Counted from the stretch's first letter, positions 36,848 to 48,306 are shown. The stretch: 64,000 nt of DNA from Moesziomyces globuligerus (GCA_030849465.1 JARVLF010000003.1:248001-312000), one strand, 5' to 3'. A program made the numbers and translations. Notes: a model not told the origin generated them from the sequence alone.

Positions 36848-38737
36848 TCAGAACGCGGCGCCCTTGGCGGCGAGCTGGCGGACCTCGGTGGCGGCGAGGA
36901 GGTTGCCGTCTGCAAACCTCTGGACCGCCTGTGCGGTCGAGCTTCCGATCGCGGTCCAGGTGACATTGTGACCGACGTCTGCCAAGAACGCCGCCGTGCC
37001 GCGGTCGAAGCCGGTGAAGCCGGGTACCTTGGGGGCGGCCATCTCGACGGTGGTCTGGTTGGGGCTGAGCTGGTCGTGCCACCTGGGCGCTGCCAGCGCC
37101 TCCTGGGCGTCTTTGCGGCGGAAGAGCACGTTGTAGGCGACCTGGGTGACGGCGGTGATGATGCGCGAGCCGCCGGCCGAGCTGAGGCTCAGCTTGAGCT
37201 CGCCCGTCGCCGCGTTTTCGGCGATCACGGCCGAGATCGACGAGAGCGGCCGCTTGCCCGGACGGATAAAGTTGGCCGCCGTCGGGAGGTAGCCAAAGAA
37301 GTTGGCGGCGTTGGGCGACGAAAAGTCGTCCATCTCGTTGTTGAGCGGGAAGCCGTGCTGCGTCATGAGCGTGCTGCCCCAGAATGTGTTGATCGTCGTC
37401 GTCAGCGAGATGGCCATCCCGTCCGCATCCACCACCGTCACCGCCGACGTGCCGTGATCGCTCAGCACCTCGGCGTCTCTGTTTCCTGGAATGTAGTAGG
37501 CGGTGGGGAAGGTGCGGTCGTCACGGATCTTGGCCTTCTTCGCCGCCGAGAAGCTCGGCTCGAGATACTCGCCCTCGAGGCGCGAGACGTTGTGCACAAA
37601 CGCCGGGTCGCCGTAGTTGGTGCGCTCGCCGTACGAAAACTTGTTGGCCTCGATGAAGCGGTGCGTCGACACATTGACCTCGGCGAGATTCTCCTCGCCA
37701 GAGGCGTGGAATTGGTCCACCGTCTGCAGCGTCGAGAGCACCACACTGCCGGACGAAGGCGCGACGGTGCCAAAGAGCTTGTACTTGCCGTCGCGCAGGC
37801 TCACCTCGCGCGGCTGGCGGAACTCGACGCTGTACTTGGCCAGGTCCTCGAGCGTCATGATGCCCTTGAGCACCTTGTTGTTCTGGATCGTATCGACAAT
37901 GTCGCGGGCGATGTCGCCCGCGTAGAACGAGTCGATGCCCTTGCTGGCGATCTGCTCGAGCGTGTCAGCATAGCGCTGCTTGGTGATCGTCTCGCCCAGC
38001 TGCGCCGGCTTGCCCGAGGCGCAGTAGACCTCGCTCCACAGCGGCTCGCTGCACAGGAAGGGGTAGGTGGTCGTGTTGATCGCCGCGGCGAGTTCGGTGG
38101 TCACCTTGAATCCTCTGCGGTTGAGCTCGATGGCGGGCTGGAAGACCTCCTTCCAGGCGAGCTTGCCGTACTTCTGGTGCAGCTGCCACCACGCCTTGAG
38201 CTCTCCCGGCACACCGACGGCGAGGCCACCGTAGAGCGAGGCGTTGCGCACCGGGTTGGACGAGTACATGTCCTCGGTCGCGGCGCCCGGCGCCATCTCG
38301 CGGAAGTCGACGTGGATGTAGTTGGCGCTCTTGCCGTGCGCATCGTGCACGTTGCTGCGACGCTGGTTGGTGTTGGCATCGCTCGACACGGGCGAGCGCA
38401 GCAGCGCATGGCCGCCGCCACCGAGTCCCGAATGGTATGATGCGATCGAACCGACGCAGAGCGAGGTACCGATGACCGAGTCGACCGCACTGCCGCCCTG
38501 CTGCAGCAGTTCGGCACCGATGTTGGAGCACACGTCCACCTCGCTCGAGACTGCGCCGTGCTGGCCGTAGAGGCCGAATTCGGGCGCCAGACCCTGCGAC
38601 TTGGCTCCGTAGAACGAAGGCTGCGAGGCATCGCCGTTGCGTGCCTCAAGGTAGTGCACCGGCGAAGCAGAGGTGGTCTCGCTGCATGCGAGCAGCACGG
38701 CGCTGGCCAGCGCGGCCCAGGTGCCTTGTCGTACCAT
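36848..38737 (-). CDS. GGT: Secreted gamma-glutamyltransferase
   Basis: Single exon, 629 residues. It has an N-terminal signal sequence (WAALASAVLLACSETTSASP) and several Asn-glycosylation sequons, so it is secreted or enters the secretory pathway. The enzyme cleaves gamma-glutamyl bonds of glutathione and related compounds and is made as a self-cleaving proenzyme. Family signatures: GAVSSEVDVCSNIGAELLQQ with GGSAVDSVIGTSLCVG, SGLGGGGHALLR, FREMAPGAATEDMY, GGLAVGVPGELKAWWQLHQK. The autocleavage site and nucleophile is Thr430 in DHGTSAVTVVDADGMAIS, followed by NNEMDDFSSPNA and PGKRPLSSISAVI of the small subunit. The GSRIITAVTQV segment matches the SGG-I-type binding loop. Length is normal. It is tandem with the unknown gene downstream. 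All catalytic residues seem present. Confidence 0.94.
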   Translation of the reverse strand: MVRQGTWAALASAVLLACSETTSASPVHYLEARNGDASQPSFYGAKSQGLAPEFGLYGQHGAVSSEVDVCSNIGAELLQQGGSAVDSVIGTSLCVGSIASYHSGLGGGGHALLRSPVSSDANTNQRRSNVHDAHGKSANYIHVDFREMAPGAATEDMYSSNPVRNASLYGGLAVGVPGELKAWWQLHQKYGKLAWKEVFQPAIELNRRGFKVTTELAAAINTTTYPFLCSEPLWSEVYCASGKPAQLGETITKQRYADTLEQIASKGIDSFYAGDIARDIVDTIQNNKVLKGIMTLEDLAKYSVEFRQPREVSLRDGKYKLFGTVAPSSGSVVLSTLQTVDQFHASGEENLAEVNVSTHRFIEANKFSYGERTNYGDPAFVHNVSRLEGEYLEPSFSAAKKAKIRDDRTFPTAYYIPGNRDAEVLSDHGTSAVTVVDADGMAISLTTTINTFWGSTLMTQHGFPLNNEMDDFSSPNAANFFGYLPTAANFIRPGKRPLSSISAVIAENAATGELKLSLSSAGGSRIITAVTQVAYNVLFRRKDAQEALAAPRWHDQLSPNQTTVEMAAPKVPGFTGFDRGTAAFLADVGHNVTWTAIGSSTAQAVQRFADGNLLAATEVRQLAAKGAAF

Positions 38738-40028
38738 GGCGATTGTTTATGCCGATTCGCGCGGTTTTGTCTAGCCGCGCTTTCCAGGGCCGGCAATTCG
38801 AGGTGTTGGTTTCAAGGTTCACGAGGGTGGTATGAGGAAGAGATTGGCTCTGGATATGAGCAGCTTAATATATCGTTCGAGATCAGCACGGAGTGGGAGG
38901 AAGATCCGATAGATTGAACAAAAGTGGGCAAAAGTGGGGGGCAAGGCTGTGGTCACAAGGCGACCGGCCTCGCTTGGCCAGATGAAGCGCTCGTCAAGCG
39001 AGACAAGGGTGGGGGAGGGGAGAAAAACACAGCGTGGTCAAGACGGCGTGATAGCCAAGCGAGCGAGGTGCAAATCCCCTTTACCCCTCCCGCAAACCAG
39101 AGGCGCACGCCATCCTCCCGCTGCTGGCCCTCCGGCGGCGAGATCCGTATTCGGCGGCCGCATCATCCGACCATACATGGCTTCGAATGCACCGTGTTGC
39201 CCGATCAACACGCCGAACCAACCATCTGCGCTTGCGCTATCGCCCACCTGGACGATCATCACGTGGCGCTCCGATCAATGATCCGCTCATGTGTGTTGAT
39301 GAAACACCGACTCGTTGCGCAAAGTGTGGCCATCCCCGCCCTCCCGACCCCTTTTCATCTGTGGACCATCCGCATGAGCTGAAGACGTGCTGAGAGAGGC
39401 TGCCGTGATCGCCGGTTCCTAGCATGCTCATGTGGGCCATCCGGATCCAAACGACAACGAACGGCGGAGAGAGCTGTTTGCGGCCTCATGGGCTTGATTC
39501 ACTTCGCTTGGAATGCAGCTGCGCCTCGCTTAGGCGGCATCACGAGATACGCAAGCGACCGCGGCGATTATGCACATCGCCTCTTGCTCGGTGGTCGCCG
39601 AGAGCCAATCACAGTTCTGTGCGCCCTGACGGAAGATGATTCCACCACATTTGTCGTTGCAGCAGCCCTTGTGACCACCTAGGGAGAGCATGCCGGTGAG
39701 GGTCTGGCTGGCGTTCGAATAAGCGACAGTGGAGCGTGGCGTCGGAGCATCAAAGCAACGATTCATCGATCCATCGAAGCCGGATGGGGCCCTCTCTCTG
39801 CATGGCACAATCCGACGTTTTTCGACGTGAAGCTCCGAATATCACCAATTTCCCGCACGAAAAGAGCTTGTGGAGCTCTCCCACGGTGGGTCGGAACTCG
39901 GAGGCATGACGACGCTTTGGACACGCTTCTCGGCTGGACCCTGAAGGTGTTGGACGAAGAGGGCCGCGAAGCCTTCGACGCCTCGCTCAGCGTTCAGGCC
40001 ATCATCTTGTCATCTTCACTGGCCCACG
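38738..40028. other. Divergent intergenic region, GGT / assembly-chaperone candidate
   Basis: 1.29 kb between divergent starts. On the minus strand a TATATT element at 38867-38873 could serve the GGT gene. The rest shows no recognisable gene, tRNA or repeat. Confidence 0.5.
38867..38873 (-). promoter_or_regulatory. Possible TATA element of the GGT gene
   Basis: Reads GATATATTAAG on the minus strand, about 130 bp before the GGT start codon at 38737. Spacing is plausible, but there is no other support. Confidence 0.4.
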
Positions 40029-40986
40029 ATGGACTTTGACCCTGCTAACCGCGACGTGCCGACACCGAGGTACGAGCTCGAGTCGGGCTCCGAGGACGAG
40101 TTTGAGCCCGAGACCAGCACGCGAGCGACGAAGGAGCCTCTGAGGCTCGTGGCTACCGATGGATCCGACGCAGCCGGCGCGCTGTCCAACACCAAGCTCG
40201 TCGTTCTCGTCGGAGGTGCAGGCTCGGCATGGCTCGCCTCGCTCGATGGACGTGCACCGGCACAGCAGGTTGCGTTGCAATCCGGCACCGAGCAAATCGC
40301 GGGCATCGCGGTGGTCGACTCTGCTGCTGGCGAGAAGCTCAGCGTAGCGCTGGTCGCGCCTCCTGCGCAGATGCACTCGTCGCGCTTCCACGACATCGCT
40401 CACTCGCTGCTGGATGCTGCACGACCCTCGAGCGTCGTGATCGTCGATTCGTACAGCCCACAGGAATCGGTGCACCGCAGCTCGAGCGAGTACGCTGACC
40501 ACGACGAGTCAGATCCTCCGCTCAAGTACCTCGCCACGCCGCGCTTTCTCGAGGCCAACAAGGTAGATACTAGACGTATGGTGGCGCTGCGTGCGCCCGA
40601 AGCTGCCAGCAGACTCGGCGCGGCGTTTCTTTCCGAGGTAAGTGCAGTCCACAAGGCCCAACTTGGTTTGACCGCAAGCCGTGCTGACTCTCAATCTGGT
40701 TTGGAATGCGATTCAGGCGGTGGTGCGCGATACGCCAGCGATGCTCGCGCTGCTCGAGGACGTGAGCTTCCAATCGCACGTGCAGCTCTACGGATCGCTG
40801 GGCTCTGCGCGCGTCTCGACAGCCACGTCGCAAGCGCTGACTGGCTTGACCGGCTTGAGCGTCGCCAAGACCGAGCTGCGGGGACCCGAGGTGCGGGGGC
40901 CGAGCATCGTCGACTTTGCCACGTCGAGGCGAACCAAGCCCGCCAACAACCTGGCGCTGCTCGGAGACGGTAACATGTACATCTAG
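40029..40986 (+). CDS. Putative proteasome assembly chaperone 1-like protein
   Basis: Two exons (40029-40637, 40717-40986; 79-bp intron, donor GTAAGT, acceptor TCAG) give 292 residues. After an acidic N-terminus (ESGSEDEFEPE) comes a Rossmann-like core: NTKLVVLVGGAGSAWLASL, SGTEQIAGIAVVDSAAGEKL, FHDIAHSLLDAARPSSVVIV. These are followed by PPLKYLATPRFLEANK, a VVRDTPAMLALLEDVSFQSH segment (with the expected Pro-x-Ala/Met pattern) and a short C-terminal tail ALLGDGNMYI. The order and the C-terminal hydrophobic tail resemble PSMG1/Poc1-type proteasome assembly chaperones, which carry an HbYX-like end for docking on alpha rings. Overall similarity is weak, so the family is a suggestion only. No signal peptide. 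Confidence 0.5.
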
Positions 40987-41772
40987 CGAGAATGCTCCAC
41001 GGACGGCAATCGACGTCGATCCGACCTCGAGACCTGTGTGGGCCCGATCTATCGGCGAGGGCCATGCTAGGGTCGGAAGCAGCCACGTGCGGTGGGGTTG
41101 AAGCTGACTGTGCGCATGGCGCGTTGATGCGGCCAGTGACGTACGATCGCTGGGCGCGCTGCGCGGATGATGATCCTCGTCCGCTCACACGTGGCGGCGG
41201 TGAGCCTGCAGGTGGGCCCAGGGCACGAGCAGAACGACGTAGCAAGCACAGTGGTGTTCTGTATCGTGGACGATAAGCCGGTACGGGTAACTTATGCGCG
41301 CGTGCACACGGTCCAAGCTCGGCGTGTGTGCTGCTGTGGGGCTGCGTCATGGACTTGCGGGTGTGGCCAGCGTTGGAAGCGTCCGTGGGCTGTGCTTTGT
41401 GCTGACAGGCGACGAGGGTCTTGTAGTGAGGCCCAGGCGGGCAGGCGTTTTGTTGGCCTGGGTTGGGTTGCTGCGGTGCGCCGTCATGGCGGAGTGGGCC
41501 CATTTACTCGCAAGACTGTTCAGACAACTCCGCGGCCATCTACTGTACTCTGACTTTGGATTCCAATGGCTTGGCCGCACGCGCGCGCCGAGAGAGCAGG
41601 GTTGCATTTCCAACAACAGATTACGTCGAGCTGCAGGCGTCTGCTAAGGTGGGCTAATGGCGCATTAGGGATGTGCGCTTGATTTTGAATTTGAGGCGCA
41701 GCAAGAGTGCTAAATTTCTAACCAGCTCGAAGCCGCGCTTTCGTCACCATTTGTCGCACCCCGCTCCCGCAG

Positions 41773-41803
41773 CAGCTCAGAGCCAGCTCAGAGCCAGCTC
41801 AGA
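41773..41803. repeat. 11-bp tandem repeat (CAGCTCAGAGC), about 2.8 units
   Basis: Two perfect copies of CAGCTCAGAGC and most of a third, in noncoding DNA. Confidence 0.85.
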
Positions 41804-42119
41804 CTGCACGGGAGACCCGACGGTGGGCGCAAGATGACGCGCCAGTGGATGTGCATCGCTTGCCTGCTGCGGCCCGCTCCGCCCGCTGTCTGCAGCTCGG
41901 CCGCACGCCGGTGATGCCGACATGGCACGCTAGAGCTTAGCCAAAGCCATCCGCTCTTTGAGTCGAGTCGAGAGAAAAGGGCTAGGAACTTGGAAAATGA
42001 GATCCAATCGAGGCGACTGCCTGAGTCAGACCGAACAACCGGGAAGGGCCAGCCGGAAGGACGCGGAGCAACGCATGATTTTCGCCCACTGCAGCTGGCG
42101 GAGTGGAGATACGACTAGG

Positions 42120-42165
42120 CCAGGCAAGGCAAGGCAAGCCAAGGCAAGCCAAGGCAAGGCCAGAT
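42120..42165. repeat. AGGCA/AAGCC imperfect tandem repeat
   Basis: An irregular array of AAGGC and AAGCC pentamers, about nine units, fading into related GAGGCCAGA units up to about 42195. Confidence 0.8.
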
Positions 42166-42347
42166 GAGGCCAGACAAGGCTAGAAAAGGCTCAAAAATGC
42201 CGGATTGTGACGGCCAAGGCTGGGTTGTGAGGCGAAGCGCTCTGCTGCACCTCGACGCGGCCACGGCATCATCGTCGTCATCCGCGTCACCCGCCGCCGC
42301 CGCCGCTGACGCCCTCAGCCTGGCTCTTCCGGCTCTTCTGGCTCTTG

Positions 42348-42348
<1 letters not shown>

Positions 42349-42391
<43 letters not shown>
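42349..42391. repeat. GCAA tetranucleotide microsatellite, about 10.7 units
   Basis: A perfect GCAA array of 43 bases in noncoding DNA upstream of the kinase gene. Confidence 0.92.
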
Positions 42392-42392
<1 letters not shown>

Positions 42393-43581
42393 GCGTCCCA
42401 ACTGACTATTTTCGGCGCCTGCCTGATCTGCATCTCCACCTCATCCTCGCTACTCTCCGCAGCAGCTCCAGCTTCGTTCTACGCTACCCTACTCTGCTGC
42501 CCCTCGCTCCCGTTTCGCTTCGCTCGTGCACCCTTGGCGCTCCCCATCAGCTCACCAGTTCCCTTCGCCTGCAACCCACAGCACCCGACAGCTCAGTCCC
42601 TTTCCGGACCTGGATCCCCTGCAGGGACTCTGCGCGCGTATGTCACCTGGCTTCGACCCTCACCCTTCCCAGCTTCCATGCTCGCTCCCAAGCCATCGCC
42701 AGCCCCGCTCGTACGCTCTACGCTCTGCACTTCCCACGCTGCCACGCTCGACCCGTCTCGCCTAGCCGCCTGACCTCATCGCCCGCCCTCCGCTGACTGG
42801 ACTCTCCCGCCCAACCCCTGCCCACCTCCCAAGACGCCGCTGCCGTCGTCTGCCTCTCCTCCCGCTTCGCTCGTCATCCGCTCTCCAACGCTGCTTACAA
42901 GCATCCGTCGACCATTGACGCTGCCGACGTCAAGCATTCCACCGCTTCGCCAACCCCGCCCTGCTCACTGCTCATCTGCCCATCCATACAAAACTCCCCC
43001 TTGTCTCCGGCGCTCCATACCTGAAGCTTTCACCCTCCCCAGCTCTCCATCTCTTGCATATTTGCAACTTGGCCATCCTCGCCGGCTTCCCTTACGTCCA
43101 CCTCCTTCCGTCTCCTACGCCAACTTCCACCGGCCGCTTAAGTGTGTCTACACTTTGACGTTGGCATCCATCACCTAGAGTGGACGCTCCTGGTCTACCT
43201 CTTTTGCGACACTCGTTTCTCGTTTCCACCACCGACTCTGGCTACGCCGCATACATCCCTCATCTCTGCGAGAACCCATCTGCGCACCGCACGTCAACCC
43301 AGTCCAGCCGCCCCGTCCAGTCTCGCGACTTCTCTCCGCCATCTGCTCTTGCCTATACTCCAGTCCAGCTGCATCAAAATCAGTAGACCTATCTCGCCAG
43401 ACTCGTAATCGCTCACGCTCGGCCGACATCCTCGCATCGACAGCACTTTGCTTCAGTCGGCGACCAATCCCTACCTTGCAATCGAGCAGGTACAATCTTC
43501 ACGTACACCGCTTCCCTAGCATATCCGTCTGCCACGCCCAATCAGCCTCGACTCGCGCTATCGTGCATCGCCCACCCCACC

Positions 43582-46500
43582 ATGCCAGTGCTGGAGCAGT
43601 TCAAGAACTTCATCCGCCACGGAAAGGCCGCTCGCGAAGCGCCAGAAGGCCTTCCTGTAAGTGCCAAGCCTCCAAGACCATTCATTCCCCCTCAATCTCG
43701 CTGCCTTCATTTGCCGTGGCCGCGAGCATCCCTCGTGTCATTCTCATCTCGGCTTGCCGGCCCACATCCGTGCCGCCCAACTGCATCGCGTCCCTGCACT
43801 CCACACTTTGCCACAGATCACTGACACTCGCAACCGTCTCCGTACTGCCACTTCCGACCATCAGAACGACGCTGCACCGGGTCCTTCCATCCAGGTTCAG
43901 CCCGCCACAGACTCCCAACAAGCCGGGTTTGCCCCGCAAGAGAAGGCTTTGCCCGTTCCCGCCACCACTTCCCAGACCCACGCCGCTCCTTCGTCCGCAG
44001 CTGCCGCAACAGCAGCTTCCACAACAGCTCAAACATCAGCCTCAGCCTCGCAACATCAGCAGTCGGCTCAAGCACGCGACATGAGGCAAAGCAGCAACGG
44101 CAACCACCTTGCCGTCCCCGCCGCAGGCACCTCCAAGGGCGAGCACTACCAGCGCGAGGCCGAGCGCATCGTCGCCGAGGAGCGCGAAGCCTCGGAGAAG
44201 ATGCCCTACTACGAAGGCCTTAGCGAACGATTCCAGCTCATCAAGAAGATGGGAGAGTGAGTTCAGACTCCTGCTGATCGCGCGAACCGTCGCCTTTCCA
44301 GGCTGGACGCTAACCGAGTTGCTTTTTTGCGTTCACGTCGTCAGCGGTGCATTCTCCAATGTTTACAAGGCCCGCGATAGGCAGACCGGCCAGAAGGTCG
44401 CCATCAAGGTCGTCCGCAAGTACGAGCTCAACAGCAATCAGGTGGGTAGCTTTGTCTTGCGCCGTCGATCCCAGTCGCGCTCGTGGTCTCTGTTCCGTCG
44501 TGGATGTTCCGTGTCGCGGTGCCGGTGTTTCTGGTCGCGATTGCTTCTGTTTCGATCCCTGGTCTCGTCTCTATGCGAGCGGCCCACAGGCGTCCTTTCT
44601 GTTGTCCACTGCCAGTGGCTCCAGCAGCAAGGCCGCTGTGCACCGCTCCGCTCCTGCTGCGCTCAAACTGCCGATACGAACACCTCTGGCCAAGGTGTTT
44701 CGCATCGGTGGCAAGACGCATGCGAATCGCCGTCGGCGCTGCGACGCCTGCAAGCCTCTGTCCGCAAGCCCAGCTGCCGCTGCGGTCAGTGCAATGCAGG
44801 CGCCAGGCTGTTGGCAGAAAGCCTATCATATCAATGCATCGCCGAGATCGATAGCTCGCTACAACTTGGCCTTCAGGTTGGATTGCGGCCGGCATCGTGC
44901 TCTGATCTTTCCTTGTCTCGTTGCCGCGGTCCCTTACGATTCTAACCACGATGCCGTCAAAGCGAGCCAAGCGCTTCAATGCCGTGCAAAAGGCAGCGGG
45001 AACTAACCATTTTTACCCTCCTCACTTGACACCCCTCGCGGTCGGCACCACTTTTCGCCACCCTGTATCTACAATCTCACCACTGCCACCCCGGGCTCAC
45101 AGGATCGACTTGACCCCAACTTCCGAAAGAAAAACCGCGTCACAGAGGTCCGTCTCATGTGCCTCCCCCTTCCGCCCTCGTCACATCCCAGCTTCCTCTC
45201 CCCCTTCCGAGTCTCCCTGCTCCCCCGACCTTCCCCCACTATCATCAACAGCGTCCGCCCACTACCTCTCCGTCGAAGTTCCTGTCGTGTTCCCTTTCCT
45301 CCCCAGCTCGGGACCCTCACTGCTGCTTGCTTGCAGCTTCGGTTCTCGACGCGATACGGCGTTCCCGTCGCTTTGCGGTCGCACTCATGGCCAGAGAGCG
45401 GTGCCACGATGCCCCTCGTCCTCCTCTTCCCACACTCCTGCTCCTTGCGCCCGGTTCGAGCCGCACACATCTATGCAAACACGCATACTGACATTGCCAT
45501 CTTCCTTTGTCGCCTTCACCAATCAACAGCGCGCCAACATCCTCAAGGAGGTGCAGATCATGCGCAACCTCAAGCACGACGGCATTGTCGATCTGCTCTC
45601 CTTCTCCGAGTCGCGCGACCACTACTTCTTGGTGCTCGAGCTCATGGAGGGCGGCGAGCTCTTCCACCAGATTGTCAAGCTCACCTACTTCAGCGAGGGG
45701 CTTGCACGCCACGTGATCCTGCAGGTGGCGCATGCCATTCGCTACCTGCACGAGGAGCGCGGCGTGGTCCACCGTGACATCAAGCCCGAAAACCTGCTGT
45801 TCGAGTCGATCAAGATCATCCCGTCCAAGCATCCGATCCAGCGGCCGTACGACGAAGAGAAGGAGGACGAGGGCGAGTTCATGCCCGGCATCGGCGGCGG
45901 CGGTATCGGCCGCGTCAAGATCGCCGATTTCGGACTGAGCAAGGTGGTGTGGGAGGAGAGCACCATGACGCCCTGCGGCACCGTGGGCTACACGGCGCCC
46001 GAGATCGTCAAGGACGAGCGTTATTCGAAGTCGGTCGACATGTGGGCGCTCGGCTGCGTGCTCTACACGCTGCTGTGCGGCTTCCCGCCGTTCTACGACG
46101 AGTCGATCTCGGTGCTGACCGAGAAGGTGGCCAAGGGCTACTACACGTTCCTCAGTCCGTGGTGGGACGACATCAGCTCGTCGGCCAAGGATCTGATCAC
46201 GCATCTGCTGTGCGTCGACCCGCGACAGCGCTACACGATCGACGAGTTCCTGCGCCACCCGTGGTGCAACGTCAAGGACCCGATCCCGGACCTCAATTCG
46301 GCGGACATTGCGCTGGCCAAGGCGTCCGAGATGCCGCTCGACTCGCCGCTGCTGGCGTCGATGAAGTCGGGCAACGCGGCGCGCAATGCGATGATGTCGC
46401 CGGGCATCAACCGTCTCAAGGAGGCGTTCGACGTGACCTACGCCGTGCACCGCATGGAGGAGGAGGGCGCACGCAAGCGCGCCGCCGGCGTCAGCAATCC

Positions 46501-46948
46501 GCTCGGCGAGCTCAACGAGGAGGACGAGAGCGACGAGGCCGACGAGGCGCGCCGCAAGTATGGCGAGGCTGCTGGCCAGGCGGTCGAGAACCAACGCGGT
46601 GCGCGCCATCACAAGGAGCCGGTGGCGAGGGCGCAGCCACGACAGGCGGCCCCGCAACAGCAGCAGCCGCCCGCGCAGCAGCAGCAGCAGTACCAGGGCA
46701 GGGGTGGCGCGGATAGGCGGCTCGCCGAGGCGGCGCTGTACGAGGGACGCGCCGGACCGCGCGATCGCGGCCAGAACTCGAACCGCAAGCGCGGCTTTGA
46801 GCTCAACATGGGCAACGCGACGTTGCTCGGCCGCAGGAACAAGGCAGCTGGAAGCGCGGTGCCGCGGTTGGACAACCTGGGCAATCCGATTGTCGATGGC
46901 GCCCATGCCGCTGGCGTCGTGCCCGGAAGCCCAATGCGCGTAGACTAG
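43582..46948 (+). CDS. RCK2: Rck2/Srk1-like calcium/calmodulin-kinase-family protein kinase
   Basis: Four exons (43582-43656, 43817-44256, 44345-44441, 45530-46948) give 676 residues; introns are 160, 88 and a long 1,088 bp. Kinase motifs: Gly-loop KKMGDGAFSNVYKARDR, Lys in KVAIKVVRKYE, EVQIMRNLKHDGIVDLLSFS, catalytic VVHRDIKPENLLF (His285/Asp287), Mg-binding ADFGLSKV, activation segment MTPCGTVGYTAPEIVKDE, and VDMWALGCVLYTLLCGFPPF. There is an insertion between the catalytic loop and DFG (EEKEDEGEFMPGIGGGG), a feature of fungal Rck2/Srk1 kinases. These act under stress MAP kinases (Hog1/Sty1) to adjust translation and the cell cycle. The C-terminus is Gln/Arg-rich and ends RVD. Exon junctions keep frame and motif continuity. 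The N-terminus is low in conservation. Confidence 0.88.
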
Positions 46949-47414
46949 GCGCACGGATCTCTGTACCAGCCCCCTGGCCCCGGATGCAATCTGTATTGGA
47001 TCGTGAATAATGTCGTCTCGTGTTGCTTTTGTCAGTCGGATTTGAGGAGGGGAGATGTGTGGTGAGAAGGGGTGTTGTGAAAGGCTTGGTGCGAGAAATG
47101 CCAAGATGCTGCAGGGTTTCGTTGGCTTGACGAATGATGGATAGCTGCGGTGCAGTTTGGCATGCGCGCAAGGCCGCCGATTGAGTAGTCGGATGGAGCT
47201 GTGCTTGTGCCGTGTCGACGACGCACCGCTCTCGAGCACTTTGATTGGGAGGGATGCATGCAGGTCCCAGTGTTGGCGCCGCTCATCCTGAAAGCACGCC
47301 TACAGGTGGCACACTTCTTTGAGATTGCCGTACTCTGACAGACCATGCCCAAGCGTTGTAGGCAGCCACACACTGATTCGTGCGCTTTCATGTATGATTG
47401 TGGATTGCGATGGA
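46949..47414. other. Convergent intergenic region, kinase / BUD31
   Basis: 466 bp between convergent stop codons, expected to hold both 3' UTRs. Nothing else recognised. Confidence 0.5.
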
Positions 47415-47948
47415 TCAATCTGACGAGCTGCAACCACGGCAGCCGCAATGGACGCACTCGACGACGGTGCCCGGACGGAGTTGGGCCTTGGGAACGCGGC
47501 AGACGCACGTCGATCCCTGGTAGTTCATATCGCGCGACTGGATGCATCGAACGCAACACAGCTTCTCGTACCCCGTCCGCTTCCATTTTGCTATCAAACT
47601 AAGAAAGGAGACAACGATATCAGTACCCCCGCCACGCTCGAACCGAGCGAACTAGGAAGAGAAGGAGGGGCAGGGGGGGACGTACTTTGCATCTGCATAT
47701 TGGTATTTGAGGAGCCAGTCGTAGAGGTCCTTTGTGATTGCTTCGCGCTTGTAGTAGAGGTCGTAGATGTAGCGCGAGCGCGTGTGGTTGATCTGGATGA
47801 TGGGCCAGAGCGTCTCGACCTTGCGCTTGGCGTGAGTATCCTGGCTCTCTGCATCGCGCATCCTGCGCTCGTACTCGTCGAGGATCGCCTCGATCTCGTC
47901 AAAGCCCTCCGGTGGAGGCGTCGATCGTGATGTGTGTAACCGCGGCAT
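47415..47948 (-). CDS. BUD31: Spliceosomal protein Bud31 (G10 family)
   Basis: Two exons (47686-47948 and 47415-47598; 87-bp intron, donor GTACGT, acceptor TTAG) give 148 residues, normal for Bud31/G10. It is a nuclear component of the NineTeen-complex-associated catalytic spliceosome. The first half has [20 protein letters not shown] and [20 protein letters not shown], then the Tyr-rich [20 protein letters not shown]. The second exon restores [40 protein letters not shown] and the zinc-binding tail [15 protein letters not shown]. All Cys of the three-zinc cluster are visible: CC, C, C-C, C-x-x-C-x-C-x-x-C. The final tail is slightly longer than in animals. A divergent partner of HRQ1. Confidence 0.97.
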
Positions 47949-48306
47949 GGCTGACTATTGGCACCAATTAAGCAAAGGCGAGTGCGAGGGAGGGTGGTGA
48001 CGGGGATGATGGTGGTGATGCACAAAGAGATGGCGTTGCAAGTCGGGCGACACGTCAAGCCGTGACATTTCCAGAAAAGTTCGGTGTGATTTGAGGACAA
48101 AAAAGCCTCCGAAAAAAGACGGTTGAAAATGGCGATTAATTTACGCGATGCACGAGGTGGCGGAAATGCACCCGAAAGAGGTGGAGGCATGCATGCGCTT
48201 CGCCACGTCCAACTCAGCCAACCATCCTCGAGCCACCTCGCACCATCAGCTCAGGCTTCTGGTCGTCCCGTTCGCTTCCAACAGAGCCCATGCCATCCTA
48301 GTGACC
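47949..48306. other. Divergent region, BUD31 / HRQ1
   Basis: 358 bp between the chosen starts. The HRQ1 frame is open back to an ATG at 48148, but that extension has no conserved look, so it is treated as leader. Confidence 0.5.

Larger units (their letters stand above)
40987..43581. other. 2.6-kb repeat-containing noncoding region upstream of the kinase gene
   Basis: Between tandem plus-strand genes. The left part carries short tandem repeats: 11-bp copies at 41773-41803, AGGCA-type repeats at about 42120-42165 and a GCAA run at 42349-42391. From about 42.4 to 43.58 kb the plus strand is very C/T-rich with few purine tracts, as in long leaders of regulatory genes. Open frames in it are C/T-driven and show no family. 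No gene is called. Confidence 0.55.

Noticed and set aside
42349..42391. Tandem GCAA array as a CRISPR or satellite array
   Set aside because: A simple 4-bp microsatellite without spacers, in a eukaryotic genome.
45317..47239. 640-codon minus-strand open frame
   Set aside because: Antisense shadow of the Rck2/Srk1-like kinase exon; no family similarity and extremely skewed composition.
48148..48306. 53-residue N-terminal extension of Hrq1
   Set aside because: The extension has no ordered or conserved look; ATG 48307 has A at -3 and starts a basic segment. It remains possible.
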